From assembly GCA_004431415.1 (NCBI GenBank), contig QPMI01000038.1, forward strand, positions 124,001 through 188,000: a stretch of 64,000 nucleotides of DNA. Direction: 5' to 3'. Source of the stretch: Cyanophora paradoxa. Taxonomy: Eukaryota; Glaucocystophyceae; Cyanophorales; Cyanophoraceae. Each line of letters opens with the position of its first letter. Position 1 is the first letter of the stretch. Position numbers and translations under genes: made by a program. The notes beneath the pieces are model-generated. The model was not told the DNA's origin. It worked only from the letters and a program-made list of their open reading frames with translations, and made no database searches. Shown piece by piece: positions 20,790-29,001 of this stretch.

Positions 20790-21623
20790 TTAGTTTTGAT
20801 TCTTTTTAACCAAACCGCGATATACTCTAACCGAATTACCTTTGTATTTCATTACCGATGATTCAATCTTAAAGCGTTTCTTAATTATATTGCTTATCCC
20901 ACGTGATTCTACCCATATATCTTTGTCGATTAACTCTAAACAATGATTAAATATATCGCTACAACGGGTGAATTTACTGAGGTCGTTGGTTAAAGTGTAG
21001 CTCTCATTTATAAAATCACATACAATCGTCTCGATATCTTTCTCTTTTTCGTTTTTGGTCTCTGTTGTAGTTTGCGTTTCGATCTTCACGAGACCTTTGA
21101 AAACATAGAGCATCTCATCGTAAAACATCTGAGAAGTTGGATTTAAACCATTGAACACTTCACGAACTCGATAAAGAATATCAGACTCATCGAAATTTGG
21201 CGCATTGGAATTTTTTAACATTCCGAAAACATCGCCAAGTAGCACGTATTGAGGTGTGTATTTGCTTGAATCTCCGGAAAAAACATAATTGCATTCAAGG
21301 TAGTCATCTATAACCTCGTTCCAATCTATTGGCTCTTCTTCTGATTCCTCATATAGATTCTTTTTTATCATCTGACGAATTCGCGCCCTTGCTGAACGCA
21401 ACGAATCCAATTTGTAGTATTCGCCTTCACAACTCTCGAACTCTTTCTTACATAACTTCTCGATTAAGCGTGGATTGCTACAATAGATCCACTCATAAAT
21501 TGAAAAGTTGGGTAAAGCTCGTGAGTATTGAGAAATGAGATTACTTACCGAAACAGTTGAGACACCAATTTTATACTTATTGTTCGCTTGAAATTCCGGG
21601 ACTGATCCGATATAAACCGCCAT
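20790..21623 (-). CDS. T5orf172/GIY-YIG-like protein, long paralogue (277 aa)
   Basis: The N-terminal ~85 residues follow the T5orf172 branch of the GIY-YIG fold. They show VYIGSVPEF, KYKIGVST, then CSNPRLIEKLCKKEF and GEYYKLDSL; the canonical catalytic Arg is not obvious. Residues ~90-277 are helical, without a recognised domain, and contain a Lys/Glu-rich stretch (TETKNEKEKD). The neighbouring 101-residue gene is a single-domain paralogue. A CACTTAAAGA motif precedes the ATG by about 44 nt. By family it could be a nuclease or a DNA-binding variant. The right-arm copy is frameshifted. Confidence 0.6.
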   Translation of the reverse strand: MAVYIGSVPEFQANNKYKIGVSTVSVSNLISQYSRALPNFSIYEWIYCSNPRLIEKLCKKEFESCEGEYYKLDSLRSARARIRQMIKKNLYEESEEEPIDWNEVIDDYLECNYVFSGDSSKYTPQYVLLGDVFGMLKNSNAPNFDESDILYRVREVFNGLNPTSQMFYDEMLYVFKGLVKIETQTTTETKNEKEKDIETIVCDFINESYTLTNDLSKFTRCSDIFNHCLELIDKDIWVESRGISNIIKKRFKIESSVMKYKGNSVRVYRGLVKKNQN

Positions 21624-21718
21624 TATGTCGCTTTTTTATATATATATGAGTTGTCTTATCTTTAAGTGGGTTTTCTTTTGGAAATTGACCTTAAACGCAC
21701 TTAGACAGTGTCTTGTTT

Positions 21719-22024
21719 TTAGAGTATTAAGTTTCCTTCTTTGTCGTATTGATCATTTAACCACGTCTTTATAATGAGTTCTACACATGATCTTGTGGCT
21801 TCCAATGACTCAAAAAGAAAGAAATCGCCTTCATGCTCATAAAGGTCACATAAATGCTTCTTTACTAATCGTGGGTTTCTACATTTGAACCACCCGTAGA
21901 TTGAAAACGCTTTCGATGATTGCTTATTAATCACATCATTTACTGAATCGGTTGATGATAACCCGACTTTGTAAGTCTTGTAAGCAACCAACTCGGGTGT
22001 TGATCCGATATACAGAATATTCAT
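21719..22024 (-). CDS. T5orf172/GIY-YIG-like protein, short paralogue (101 aa)
   Basis: It shows LYIGSTPELVAYKTYKVG, then FKCRNPRLVKKHLCD and GDFFLFESL, matching the first 85 residues of the 277-residue neighbour almost position by position. It consists of little more than the domain. A GATTTAAGAA motif lies about 41 nt upstream. Divergent from the small basic protein gene at 22538, with word array A1 in the shared gap. Confidence 0.55.
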   Translation of the reverse strand: MNILYIGSTPELVAYKTYKVGLSSTDSVNDVINKQSSKAFSIYGWFKCRNPRLVKKHLCDLYEHEGDFFLFESLEATRSCVELIIKTWLNDQYDKEGNLIL

Positions 22025-22537
22025 GTTATGATTCTTTTATAATCAATGTCGCTTCTTCTTAAATCATCGCATGAGTTCGTAAGCCTCCTCATATCCGATC
22101 GTTTACTTACGATTGGGTTTTTTTGGGGCTGTTGGGCGTTATTGGGCGTTGTTGGGCACTTGTTGGGCACTTGTTGGGCACCTTTGGGCACTTTTTAATC
22201 CAAGGTCTAAAAGATTTCTTAGAATACATTTTCAAAATTCTAATTTCATTCAAAACATTTTTTTATATAGAAAAACTTTCTTAAAACGGTGCCCAAAGTG
22301 CCCAATGACATTTAAAAAGTGCCCAATGATAAAAGAAGTGCCCAATGAAACCACTTACTGTAATACAAATATTGTAGAGATATAGACCATCTTTAATGAA
22401 AAAAAGAAGCGTTCTAAATGAAGTGCCCAATGACCATTTGTAGTAAGAAGAAGATTCAAAATCTACTTTTATATATAAATCTCTTACTCTCATAGATTTA
22501 AGGATAAAACGATAATATATATGAAAGTAAAACTACA
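22025..22537. repeat. Divergent intergenic region with inverted word array A1 (GGGCAC)
   Basis: Repeats of TTGGGCACTTG (about 22150-22197) face repeats of AGTGCCCAATGA (about 22290-22350, and again at 22420) across a ~90-bp core. The core starts TTTAATCCAAGGTCTAAAAG. The core is nearly the reverse complement of array A2 at 27890-28010. The -40 motif of the next gene (GATTTAAGGA, 22495-22504) follows. Confidence 0.8.
22495..22504 (+). promoter_or_regulatory. Promoter-like -40 motif of the 103-aa gene
   Basis: GATTTAAGGA lies 43 nt before the ATG. The same kind of motif sits 37-44 nt before the ATG of five other genes in the element. Confidence 0.5.
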
Positions 22538-22849
22538 ATGCCTCGTAAATCAAATCAGCAACTGATGGCGGAACAGAGAGGGGAAGTTTACATTATGCCT
22601 TGCAAAGTGACACCTGAAATGCTCTTTTTGAGACGTGAAAAGATTAGAGAATATAATCGGAAATTTTATGAAAAAGTCAAACAGAAACGAATGGAAGACG
22701 GTGAGCCAACAATCACGCCTCCGAATAGAATCGCAAATAGTAGCCGTTACCAAATGCAACGATACGCGGAAGATGAAGAGTTTCGCAATCGACAGCGTGA
22801 GAAATCACGAGAGTATTATAGAAACAAGAAAATCGCCAGATCTTCTTAA
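22538..22849 (+). CDS. Small basic helical protein, short paralogue (103 aa)
   Basis: It starts MPRKSNQQLMAEQRG and contains QRYAEDEEFRNRQREKSREYY, both shared with the longer paralogue encoded at 24605-25030. It is rich in Arg/Lys/Glu and predicted mostly helical, with no zinc ligands. Similar short K/R/E-rich proteins with a 'Y-x-E-[DN]-x-E-[FY]-R' pattern occur in giant viruses. A DNA-binding or bZIP-like role is only a guess. Confidence 0.6.
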   Translation: MPRKSNQQLMAEQRGEVYIMPCKVTPEMLFLRREKIREYNRKFYEKVKQKRMEDGEPTITPPNRIANSSRYQMQRYAEDEEFRNRQREKSREYYRNKKIARSS

Positions 22850-23717
22850 TGCGGAAACCATGAGACCGTGGGTTGTTCTTTCTCTGATGCCTTTATTTCA
22901 GTGAGTTAAGGCATTTTCTTACTATAAATGACTATCAGGCACTTTTAGATTTATGATTGCACCACTAATATACTCGATCTTTTCACTATTTTAAGATTTC
23001 TCTTACTGTTTATGATCGTCAGGCACTTTTGAAATGTCATCAGGCATTTCAGGCACATTTTTAGGAAACTTTTTTTATAGAAAAAACAAAACACAATGAA
23101 ATTGAATTTTTAAAAACAAATTTAAGAAAGATTTTTTAGACTCTCGATTAAAAGCGCCTGAAAGTGCCTGACTGCCTGAAAAAAGTGCCTGTCAATCTGA
23201 AAATTACATATCGCTTTTTGTGATAAAGAGACTGAAAGCGTGTAGCGATCTGGGAAGTGCCTGAAAGTATGTAGTGGGAAGAAAAGGGACTTAAAAAATG
23301 ACACGTTATAGTAGTGATTATAGAGGTAGGATTCTACTACATTGTTTTAGAAACAACTACGGCTTGTTACTGTATATGGTCTGTCTGACATTCTGTTTTT
23401 TAAATCGCCACAAAATGAAAATTGTGGTCTTCTTTAATCATTCTCACTCTTACTGTAATATGGTTTGTCTGACACTTTCTTTTTCTTCTGACACTATTTA
23501 AATGTATTCTGACACTGTTGACACTGTTTTGAAAAGTTTTCTTAATAATGAATGATTTTATAAAATTTGAATTTAGAAAACACACTCCAAGAAATCTTTT
23601 TTTAAAACCTCGATTAAAAAAGTCAGACTGTCAAAACAAGCGTCAGATAGTTGCAACAAGAAAGGGGCTTAAAAAAATGACACGTTATAGTAGTGATTAT
23701 AGAGGTAGGATTTAACA
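22850..23717. repeat. Intergenic region with word arrays B (AGGCAC) and C (TGACAC)
   Basis: Array B (about 22914-23270) has CAGGCACTTTT heads and GTGCCTGA tails. Array C (about 23364-23660) has CTGACACT heads and GTCAGA/CTGTCA tails. Both enclose the same kind of core as array A (TAAGAAA, TTTTTAGAC, then CGATTAAAA before the tails). A 45-bp direct repeat (23289-23333 and 23668-23712, containing AAATGACACGTTATAG) flanks array C. Its second copy forms the leader of the next gene. No credible gene lies here. Confidence 0.8.
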
Positions 23718-24035
23718 ATGGCGTGCGCTAATTTCTCTACTCACCTTCACGAACTGGGAGTTGATTTTACAGACTTACACTCAGAAAAACGAGATGAGAT
23801 ATTGAAGAAAACAGTTGAAGCACGAGCAAGATGTGAAGGATATAAACCAAGTCAGATACCGTCTAAATTAAAACGCATACTTGAAGAGAAAGCGATCTCC
23901 TCAATGACAAAAACATTTGAGAGTTTCGATCATGATGTAAGACACAGTGGTAATCGCTTACAGTTGAAACTAAGAAAGAAGATTGACAAACGAAACGAGG
24001 CAATAGTTCTTAGTTATCTTCTCGGTTTAATTTAG
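23718..24035 (+). CDS. Unrecognised small helical protein (105 aa)
   Basis: Begins MACANFSTHLHELGVDF. It is helical and charged, ending RLQLKLRKKIDKRNEAIVLSY. No motif is recognised. The leader contains CTTAAAAAAATGACACG, a weak match to the element's promoter-like motif plus the AAAAAATGAC phrase. Intact in both arms, which argues that it is a real gene. Confidence 0.55.
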   Translation: MACANFSTHLHELGVDFTDLHSEKRDEILKKTVEARARCEGYKPSQIPSKLKRILEEKAISSMTKTFESFDHDVRHSGNRLQLKLRKKIDKRNEAIVLSYLLGLI

Positions 24036-24088
24036 GATTATTTCCAAAAAAATAACAAAAAACATGAAATTACTGTATTATTTCTTTT

Positions 24089-24421
24089 TCAAACCCGTTT
24101 AGAAAGGTCATAAACTCGTTTTACTACACCATTGATCCTCCGAGTATATGCTGAAATTCCAAAAACCTTTTTTATACTCAAACCTAAAACTCGTGGTGAA
24201 ACCTTTGAATCTAAAACTTGCTGTATTTGACTGAGTAAGATATCAGCCGGGATATATTCGCCATTCTTACTTATATCGAAGCAATATAGGAGGAAATCGC
24301 AAAAAGTCATAGGTCTCTTAACTTCATCGCTTTGTATTGAATTATTATAATCGTCTTCTTCTTCATCATCATAAATCTCAATAACGTAATCTGAATCTGT
24401 TTCATCCGTTACATATTCCAT
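24089..24421 (-). CDS. Acidic protein with possible winged-helix domain (110 aa)
   Basis: The first ~30 residues are strongly acidic (DDEEEDD). The remainder (FCDFLLYCFDISKNGEYIPA ... VFGISAYTRRINGVVKRVY) resembles the small winged-helix DNA-binding tails found after D5-type primase-helicases. This is judged by the pattern 'helix - NGEYIPA - helix - VFGIS-x(3)-RR'. The family call is tentative. Convergent with the 105-residue gene and intact in both arms. Confidence 0.45.
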   Translation of the reverse strand: MEYVTDETDSDYVIEIYDDEEEDDYNNSIQSDEVKRPMTFCDFLLYCFDISKNGEYIPADILLSQIQQVLDSKVSPRVLGLSIKKVFGISAYTRRINGVVKRVYDLSKRV

Positions 24422-24604
24422 TCTATACGTTACAGATACTGTTTTTATCCGTTACATTTTATGGATGTATTTTATTGATTTATTCGATGATTACTTCAAG
24501 GACGTAGCAAAAAATGACGCTTTCCGAACATCCAAAAAGTATTTAAGGATTTGGGAAGTAAGATAAGTGAAATAGATATTATCTTGCTCTTATATAAAGG
24601 AAAA

Positions 24605-25030
24605 ATGGTGAGAACTCGGAAATCAAACCAAGAGCTTATTGCTATGCAGAAGGGTGCAGACCTCCCACGTGTTGAAAAGAAACCTACGCTAACAGAGGAA
24701 GAATGGGAAGAAAAAGCAAAGTTGAGACGTGAGAAAGACCGTGAGAGGAAACGTATTGTTTATCAAAAGGTGAAAGAAGAGAGAATCGCAAAAGGTGAAA
24801 AGACTGCAACTCCTCCTGAGAAATTGGAAAAGATGGCTTTGTATGTTCAACGTCGATATGCAGAAGATGAAGAATTCCGAAAGAGAAGAAAAGAGATTGT
24901 CCGGAGGTATCTGGAACGGAAACGACTTGAAAAGGTTGATGAGAAAGAGGCAATTAAGAAAACCGGACGTCCTCGTAAATACAATGCTTGTAATCCCGAT
25001 ACATCATCGGAAAGTATCGTAGCGAATTGA
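24605..25030 (+). CDS. Basic helical protein with AT-hook-like tail, long paralogue (141 aa)
   Basis: I choose the ATG at 24605 because the N-terminus VRTRKSNQELIAMQKG then aligns with MPRKSNQQLMAEQRG of the 103-residue paralogue; the frame extends upstream without an ATG. A long charged helix (KAKLRREKDRERKR) and RRYAEDEEFRKRRKEIVRRY precede KKTGRPRKYN, an AT-hook-like segment. This suggests binding to AT-rich DNA, perhaps of the element itself. A TATTTAAGGA motif lies about 65 nt upstream and AAAAAATGACGC about 100 nt upstream. Confidence 0.6.
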   Translation: MVRTRKSNQELIAMQKGADLPRVEKKPTLTEEEWEEKAKLRREKDRERKRIVYQKVKEERIAKGEKTATPPEKLEKMALYVQRRYAEDEEFRKRRKEIVRRYLERKRLEKVDEKEAIKKTGRPRKYNACNPDTSSESIVAN

Positions 25031-25204
25031 TCGATCAGAGGTGAAAAAAATGACACTTAACTTTCTCCTTTTTTATAACCTAAGGCTAATCATTATAGTG
25101 CCGTGGGCAACCAAAAAGCATTTAAGGACTTCACAATAAGAACCAGTAAAGGGAATTCATCAATTTCCTCAGATTAATTTCTCTGAGAAAGGTAAGAATC
25201 CAAG

Positions 25205-27592
25205 ATGTTTAACGCCAAGCAACCCAACGCATCTGATATAACCCTCTCCGAGAAGGCTAACCGTCATGTCCTTAAATACCTGATCGAAAACTTTGATGAG
25301 TTGAAGTATCGCCCACAAGTCGATCCAACCGCCACTCTGACGCTTCTAAACAAATACTTTAAGAGTTTGAACCGAAGTGATCGCATCACTGTTAAATATC
25401 GCCAATGCTCACACAACACCGGGCGCTATTACTCTAACGTTCGAAACATAAAGAAAAAACAGGTTTCGATGCAAGAGATGCCCCGTGAATTTCGACACAC
25501 ACTTGCCCGTGAAAACTATATTGATATCGATATGATTAACGCTCACCCAACGCTTCTTATCCAATATTGTAAAAAAAATGAAATCGCATGCAACGCTCTT
25601 GCTAATTACGTTGAAAATCGCGACTCTATCATCGCCGATATAATCGAGAAATCGAGACTCACTCGTGAAGACATTAAACGTGCATTCCTTTCTGTTATTA
25701 ACGGCGGCGACGGAACTGACAACGAAGCTCTTCTCAATCACCCCGATTTCAAAAAATTAAAAGAGGAAATGGCTGGTATTCATGCTCTTATCGCAAACAT
25801 ACCCGAAAACAAAAACTACCTACTCATCTGCAAGAAGAAGAAAGACCACAACATCCTCGGTTCGGTAGTTAATATGGTTCTCTGTAATATCGAGAATCAA
25901 TGCCTCATGGCTCTTTGTGAGTATCTCACTTCACTGGGTATTAAGGTTGGAGTTCTCGTTTTCGATGGTTGTATGATTGAGAAAGACCCAAAATTTCCGG
26001 AAGAGCGTGTTGCATCCATCTTGAAGGAAGCATCGGAATATATCGAAAACACAATCGGTTATAAGGTTGGATTGCTGATTAAACCGATGGATCAAGGATT
26101 TGAAATCCCCGCAAATTTGGATGAAGGAATTCCTCTCTGCCGGGTAATTATCGACGATTCACATGCTGCCTCATTATTCGTTAATGATATCGAGGGGCAA
26201 ATCATCAAATGTGACGGTCGTATTTTCGCCCGGAAGGACGACAGCCTATGGACTGAGGATACGAAATTGGTGAAGGGAATTCTCTTAAAATTGTGCATGC
26301 AAGCGCATTTCGTGAAAGAAGACGCAAAAGGGAACCTGAGATCATATTCCGGTGAAACACCAAATGCTAAAAGAATCATCGAAGCTGTAATCCCTCTCCT
26401 TCCCAATCGTCAGAATTTCTACGAGGAGTTATGGAGTTCTACCATTGGGAAAATATGCTATCAGAACGGAGTGTATGATTTCAAGACAAAGAAGCTTACA
26501 CCGTGGAAGGATTGTAAGAATGTTTACTCGACTACTCGAATCTCTCGTGACCTTCCCGTGGATGATAACGGCTACATTCTCAAACCATCCGATGCTGATA
26601 TTCAGACTCTCTACGATAAAGTTCTTGAACCCGTTTTCGGTGCCGAAAGTGTAACGTCCGCTCTTGAATTTACGGCTCGTGCGGTTGCGGGTTGTTATGA
26701 AGATAAGCAATGGGGACTATCGGTGGGTGAACGTAATTGTGGAAAGGGGGTTTACGTCAATCTTCAAGAGAACACATGGGGCGATTATGTCCACACCATA
26801 AGCGGTGAGTCTTTCCTCTTAAACAAAAGCGTAGACGATAATGATACATCGAAATTGAAGTGGATGAAGCCATGTGAATTCCGTCGTTTGACTTTCACAC
26901 AAGAGATGAAATTCGATGTTTCAAACACCAATATCAAATTGAACGGCGCTATGATCAAAAAGAAGGAATCAGGTGGTGATATGCAATGTATGCGTGTTCT
27001 GTATGAGAATGAGGTTAACATTCGACTTCAAAGTCGTATATGGATGATCATGAATGATGTGCCGCCCGTCTCACCTTCTGATACACTCCAAACCATGGTA
27101 TTATTCAAGCATCCCCACAAATTCGTCGATCAGAAAACAGTTGAAGAGATGAATAGCCCGTGTTTCCGTTTGGCGTCAGAAGACATTAAAAGCGATCTGC
27201 TGCGACGTCCTGAAATTATTCACGCCTTTGAATACATGGTTTTCGAAGCCTTCAAGTCACAGAAGTTTGTGGTATCGGGGAAGATCGCCGAAGACGTAAG
27301 CGAGTTTCGTGAAGATGCGGGCGACGAAATGCAAATAATTAAAAGCGCATTCGAATTCACCCGTGATCCTTCCGATGCTGTATCAAGCAAAACAGTCGTT
27401 GATAAATTGAAGGAACTTAAACTTAACATGTCCGCGAATCGTATTAAAAGCGTTATGGTGTTGATGGGCGCTACATATAGTAAAGCTGCTATTCGAAAGG
27501 GAAATACAGCTACTTATGAACGAGGATATAAGGGCGTTAAATTGATCTCTACTACCCGATTTGTAGATGATGATGACGATGTCGAAGCGTAA
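25205..27592 (+). CDS. TVpol-like polymerase/SF3 (D5-type) helicase fusion, 795 aa
   Basis: The N-terminal ~300 residues match the TVpol pattern of virophages and transpovirons, a divergent family-A-like polymerase/primase. They show YIDIDMINAHPTLL (D107, D109, N112-P115), SVINGG (163-168) and VFDGCMIEKD (D254). A D5_N-type region follows (~320-500). The SF3 helicase has Walker A GERNCGKG (508-515), Walker B TFTQEM (Q566, E567) and motif C RIWMIMND (N617). The tail is winged-helix-like and then acidic. A CATTTAAGGA motif lies 86 nt upstream. Expected role: initiating and unwinding replication of the element. It is the strongest link to transpovirons and Polinton-like viruses. The right-arm copy is split by one lost base. 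Confidence 0.85.
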   Translation: MFNAKQPNASDITLSEKANRHVLKYLIENFDELKYRPQVDPTATLTLLNKYFKSLNRSDRITVKYRQCSHNTGRYYSNVRNIKKKQVSMQEMPREFRHTLARENYIDIDMINAHPTLLIQYCKKNEIACNALANYVENRDSIIADIIEKSRLTREDIKRAFLSVINGGDGTDNEALLNHPDFKKLKEEMAGIHALIANIPENKNYLLICKKKKDHNILGSVVNMVLCNIENQCLMALCEYLTSLGIKVGVLVFDGCMIEKDPKFPEERVASILKEASEYIENTIGYKVGLLIKPMDQGFEIPANLDEGIPLCRVIIDDSHAASLFVNDIEGQIIKCDGRIFARKDDSLWTEDTKLVKGILLKLCMQAHFVKEDAKGNLRSYSGETPNAKRIIEAVIPLLPNRQNFYEELWSSTIGKICYQNGVYDFKTKKLTPWKDCKNVYSTTRISRDLPVDDNGYILKPSDADIQTLYDKVLEPVFGAESVTSALEFTARAVAGCYEDKQWGLSVGERNCGKGVYVNLQENTWGDYVHTISGESFLLNKSVDDNDTSKLKWMKPCEFRRLTFTQEMKFDVSNTNIKLNGAMIKKKESGGDMQCMRVLYENEVNIRLQSRIWMIMNDVPPVSPSDTLQTMVLFKHPHKFVDQKTVEEMNSPCFRLASEDIKSDLLRRPEIIHAFEYMVFEAFKSQKFVVSGKIAEDVSEFREDAGDEMQIIKSAFEFTRDPSDAVSSKTVVDKLKELKLNMSANRIKSVMVLMGATYSKAAIRKGNTATYERGYKGVKLISTTRFVDDDDDVEA

Positions 27593-28157
27593 CTCTTGAT
27601 ATTAAACAGAGCATTCGTATTTTTTATAAATCGTAAGAGGTTTTTCTTACTGTTTAAGGTCGTTGGGCACTTCTTTTTTTACATATGTTACTCTTTCGAA
27701 AAGATGGTTTATATCTGTTCTATACCTATATTACTGTTTATGGTTTCATTGGGCACTTCTTTTATCATTGGGCACTTCTTTTTTTACATATGTTACTCTT
27801 TCGAAAAGATGGTTTATATCTGTTCTATACCTATATTACTGTTTATGGTTTCATTGGGCACTTCTTTTATCGTTGGGCACTTTTTAAATGTCATTGGGCA
27901 CTTTGGGCACCGTTTTAAGAAAGTTTTTCTATATAAAAAAATGTTTTGAATGAAATTAGAATTTTGAAAATGTATTCTAAGAAATCTTTTAGACCTTGGA
28001 TTAAAAAGTGCCCAAAGGTGCCCAACAAGTGCCCAACAGTGCCCAAAAAAATGCCCAATGGTTAAAGTAAAAACGTTGCTTCAAATCACATTTGATAATG
28101 CATCACATATACGAGAATGTTTACAAAAACAATTAATAAAATCACTCACCGAGCGTT
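27593..28157. repeat. Convergent intergenic region with inverted word array A2 (GGGCAC)
   Basis: A ~110-bp phrase (TTGGGCACTTCTTTTTTTAC to TTATGGTTTCA) is tandemly doubled at 27662-27860. Head words TTGGGCAC face tail words GTGCCCAA (28007-28065) across a core nearly the reverse complement of array A1. Short open frames here come from the repeats and are not genes. Confidence 0.8.
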
Positions 28158-28910
28158 TCACTCTGATTTATACGATTCCAAAAAGACCCACTCGAAACTG
28201 TGGATAATCTCGATACGATTCATTATATCTAAATGGGACATATACGGTTGCATACCAAAAACTGTGTTTCGCATGAAAGATACCAAACCTCCCCAATCAC
28301 CACGTTTTGCATAATCTTGATACATTTTATTATTTTGTTTGAAGGTGAGAGCATCATAAATGGCTTTCATCGTTTCATTAAGTGTCATTTTGTAAGAAAG
28401 CGGTCTCAAAATCTTATCGTACAACTCACTTATGTTAATTTCACACGGTTTTACGATCTTTCCCGTTTCATCTACAACGAGATCGCGAGATATACAATAA
28501 AAAGCATAGATTCCTTCACATTTATCCCATGCTATAAGTCTCTTTGTTTCTATATCGTAGACGCCGTTTTGATAACATAGTTTACCAATCGTAGACGGTC
28601 TCATAACCTGTTTATAAAAGTCGTTTCGATCTTCAAGAATCGCTTTTGAGATCTTAATGACCTTTTGAGCATTCGTTAAATTATGTGTATAACGGAGAAT
28701 CTCACCTTTACTGTTCTTCTTGTAGACATTCAAACGCATACATAGTTTGAGCATCGCTTGATTAATGAACGCTACATTATTCGTCCATAGGTGGTTATTT
28801 TGTTTAGTGTAAATGACACCATCAGATAGTATAAACTTGCCGTCGAGATCTTTTACAAACAATTCCGCGGCTTCATAATCGGAAGAGGCAAACACGAGAG
28901 ATTCCGACAT
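28158..28910 (-). CDS. Helicase-less paralogue of the replication protein (250 aa)
   Basis: Residues ~12-190 align with residues ~322-505 of the 795-residue protein: ELFVKDLDGKFILSDGVIY against SLFVNDIEGQIIKCDGRIF, and STIGKLCYQNGVYDIETK against STIGKICYQNGVYDFKTK. The alignment stops where Walker A would begin. About 50 unrelated residues follow, then RIEIIHSFEWVFLESYKS, matching RPEIIHAFEYMVFEAFKS that lies after motif C. The polymerase domain and whole ATPase core are therefore absent. It is intact in both arms with a TATTTAAAGA motif about 39 nt upstream, so it is probably expressed. It could pair with, or interfere with, the full-length protein. Confidence 0.75.
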   Translation of the reverse strand: MSESLVFASSDYEAAELFVKDLDGKFILSDGVIYTKQNNHLWTNNVAFINQAMLKLCMRLNVYKKNSKGEILRYTHNLTNAQKVIKISKAILEDRNDFYKQVMRPSTIGKLCYQNGVYDIETKRLIAWDKCEGIYAFYCISRDLVVDETGKIVKPCEINISELYDKILRPLSYKMTLNETMKAIYDALTFKQNNKMYQDYAKRGDWGGLVSFMRNTVFGMQPYMSHLDIMNRIEIIHSFEWVFLESYKSE

Positions 28911-29001
28911 GTTTCTTATTTTATTTCAAAGGTGCTTTTTCTTTAAATAGGAAAAAAGCACTTAAAGACATGTTAACTCTTATAATAAAACGAATCATCA
29001 G
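28911..29001. promoter_or_regulatory. Bidirectional promoter region of the helicase-less paralogue and RING genes
   Basis: The 91-bp gap holds TCTTTAAATA (28940-28949, the motif for the minus gene) and CACTTAAAGA (28959-28968, 43 nt before the RING ATG), back to back. Confidence 0.55.

Noticed and set aside
27596-27949. Small hydrophobic ORF (117 codons) and its overlapping frames
   Set aside because: It lies entirely in word array A2, is made of a tandemly doubled phrase open in three frames, and is not conserved as protein in array A1.
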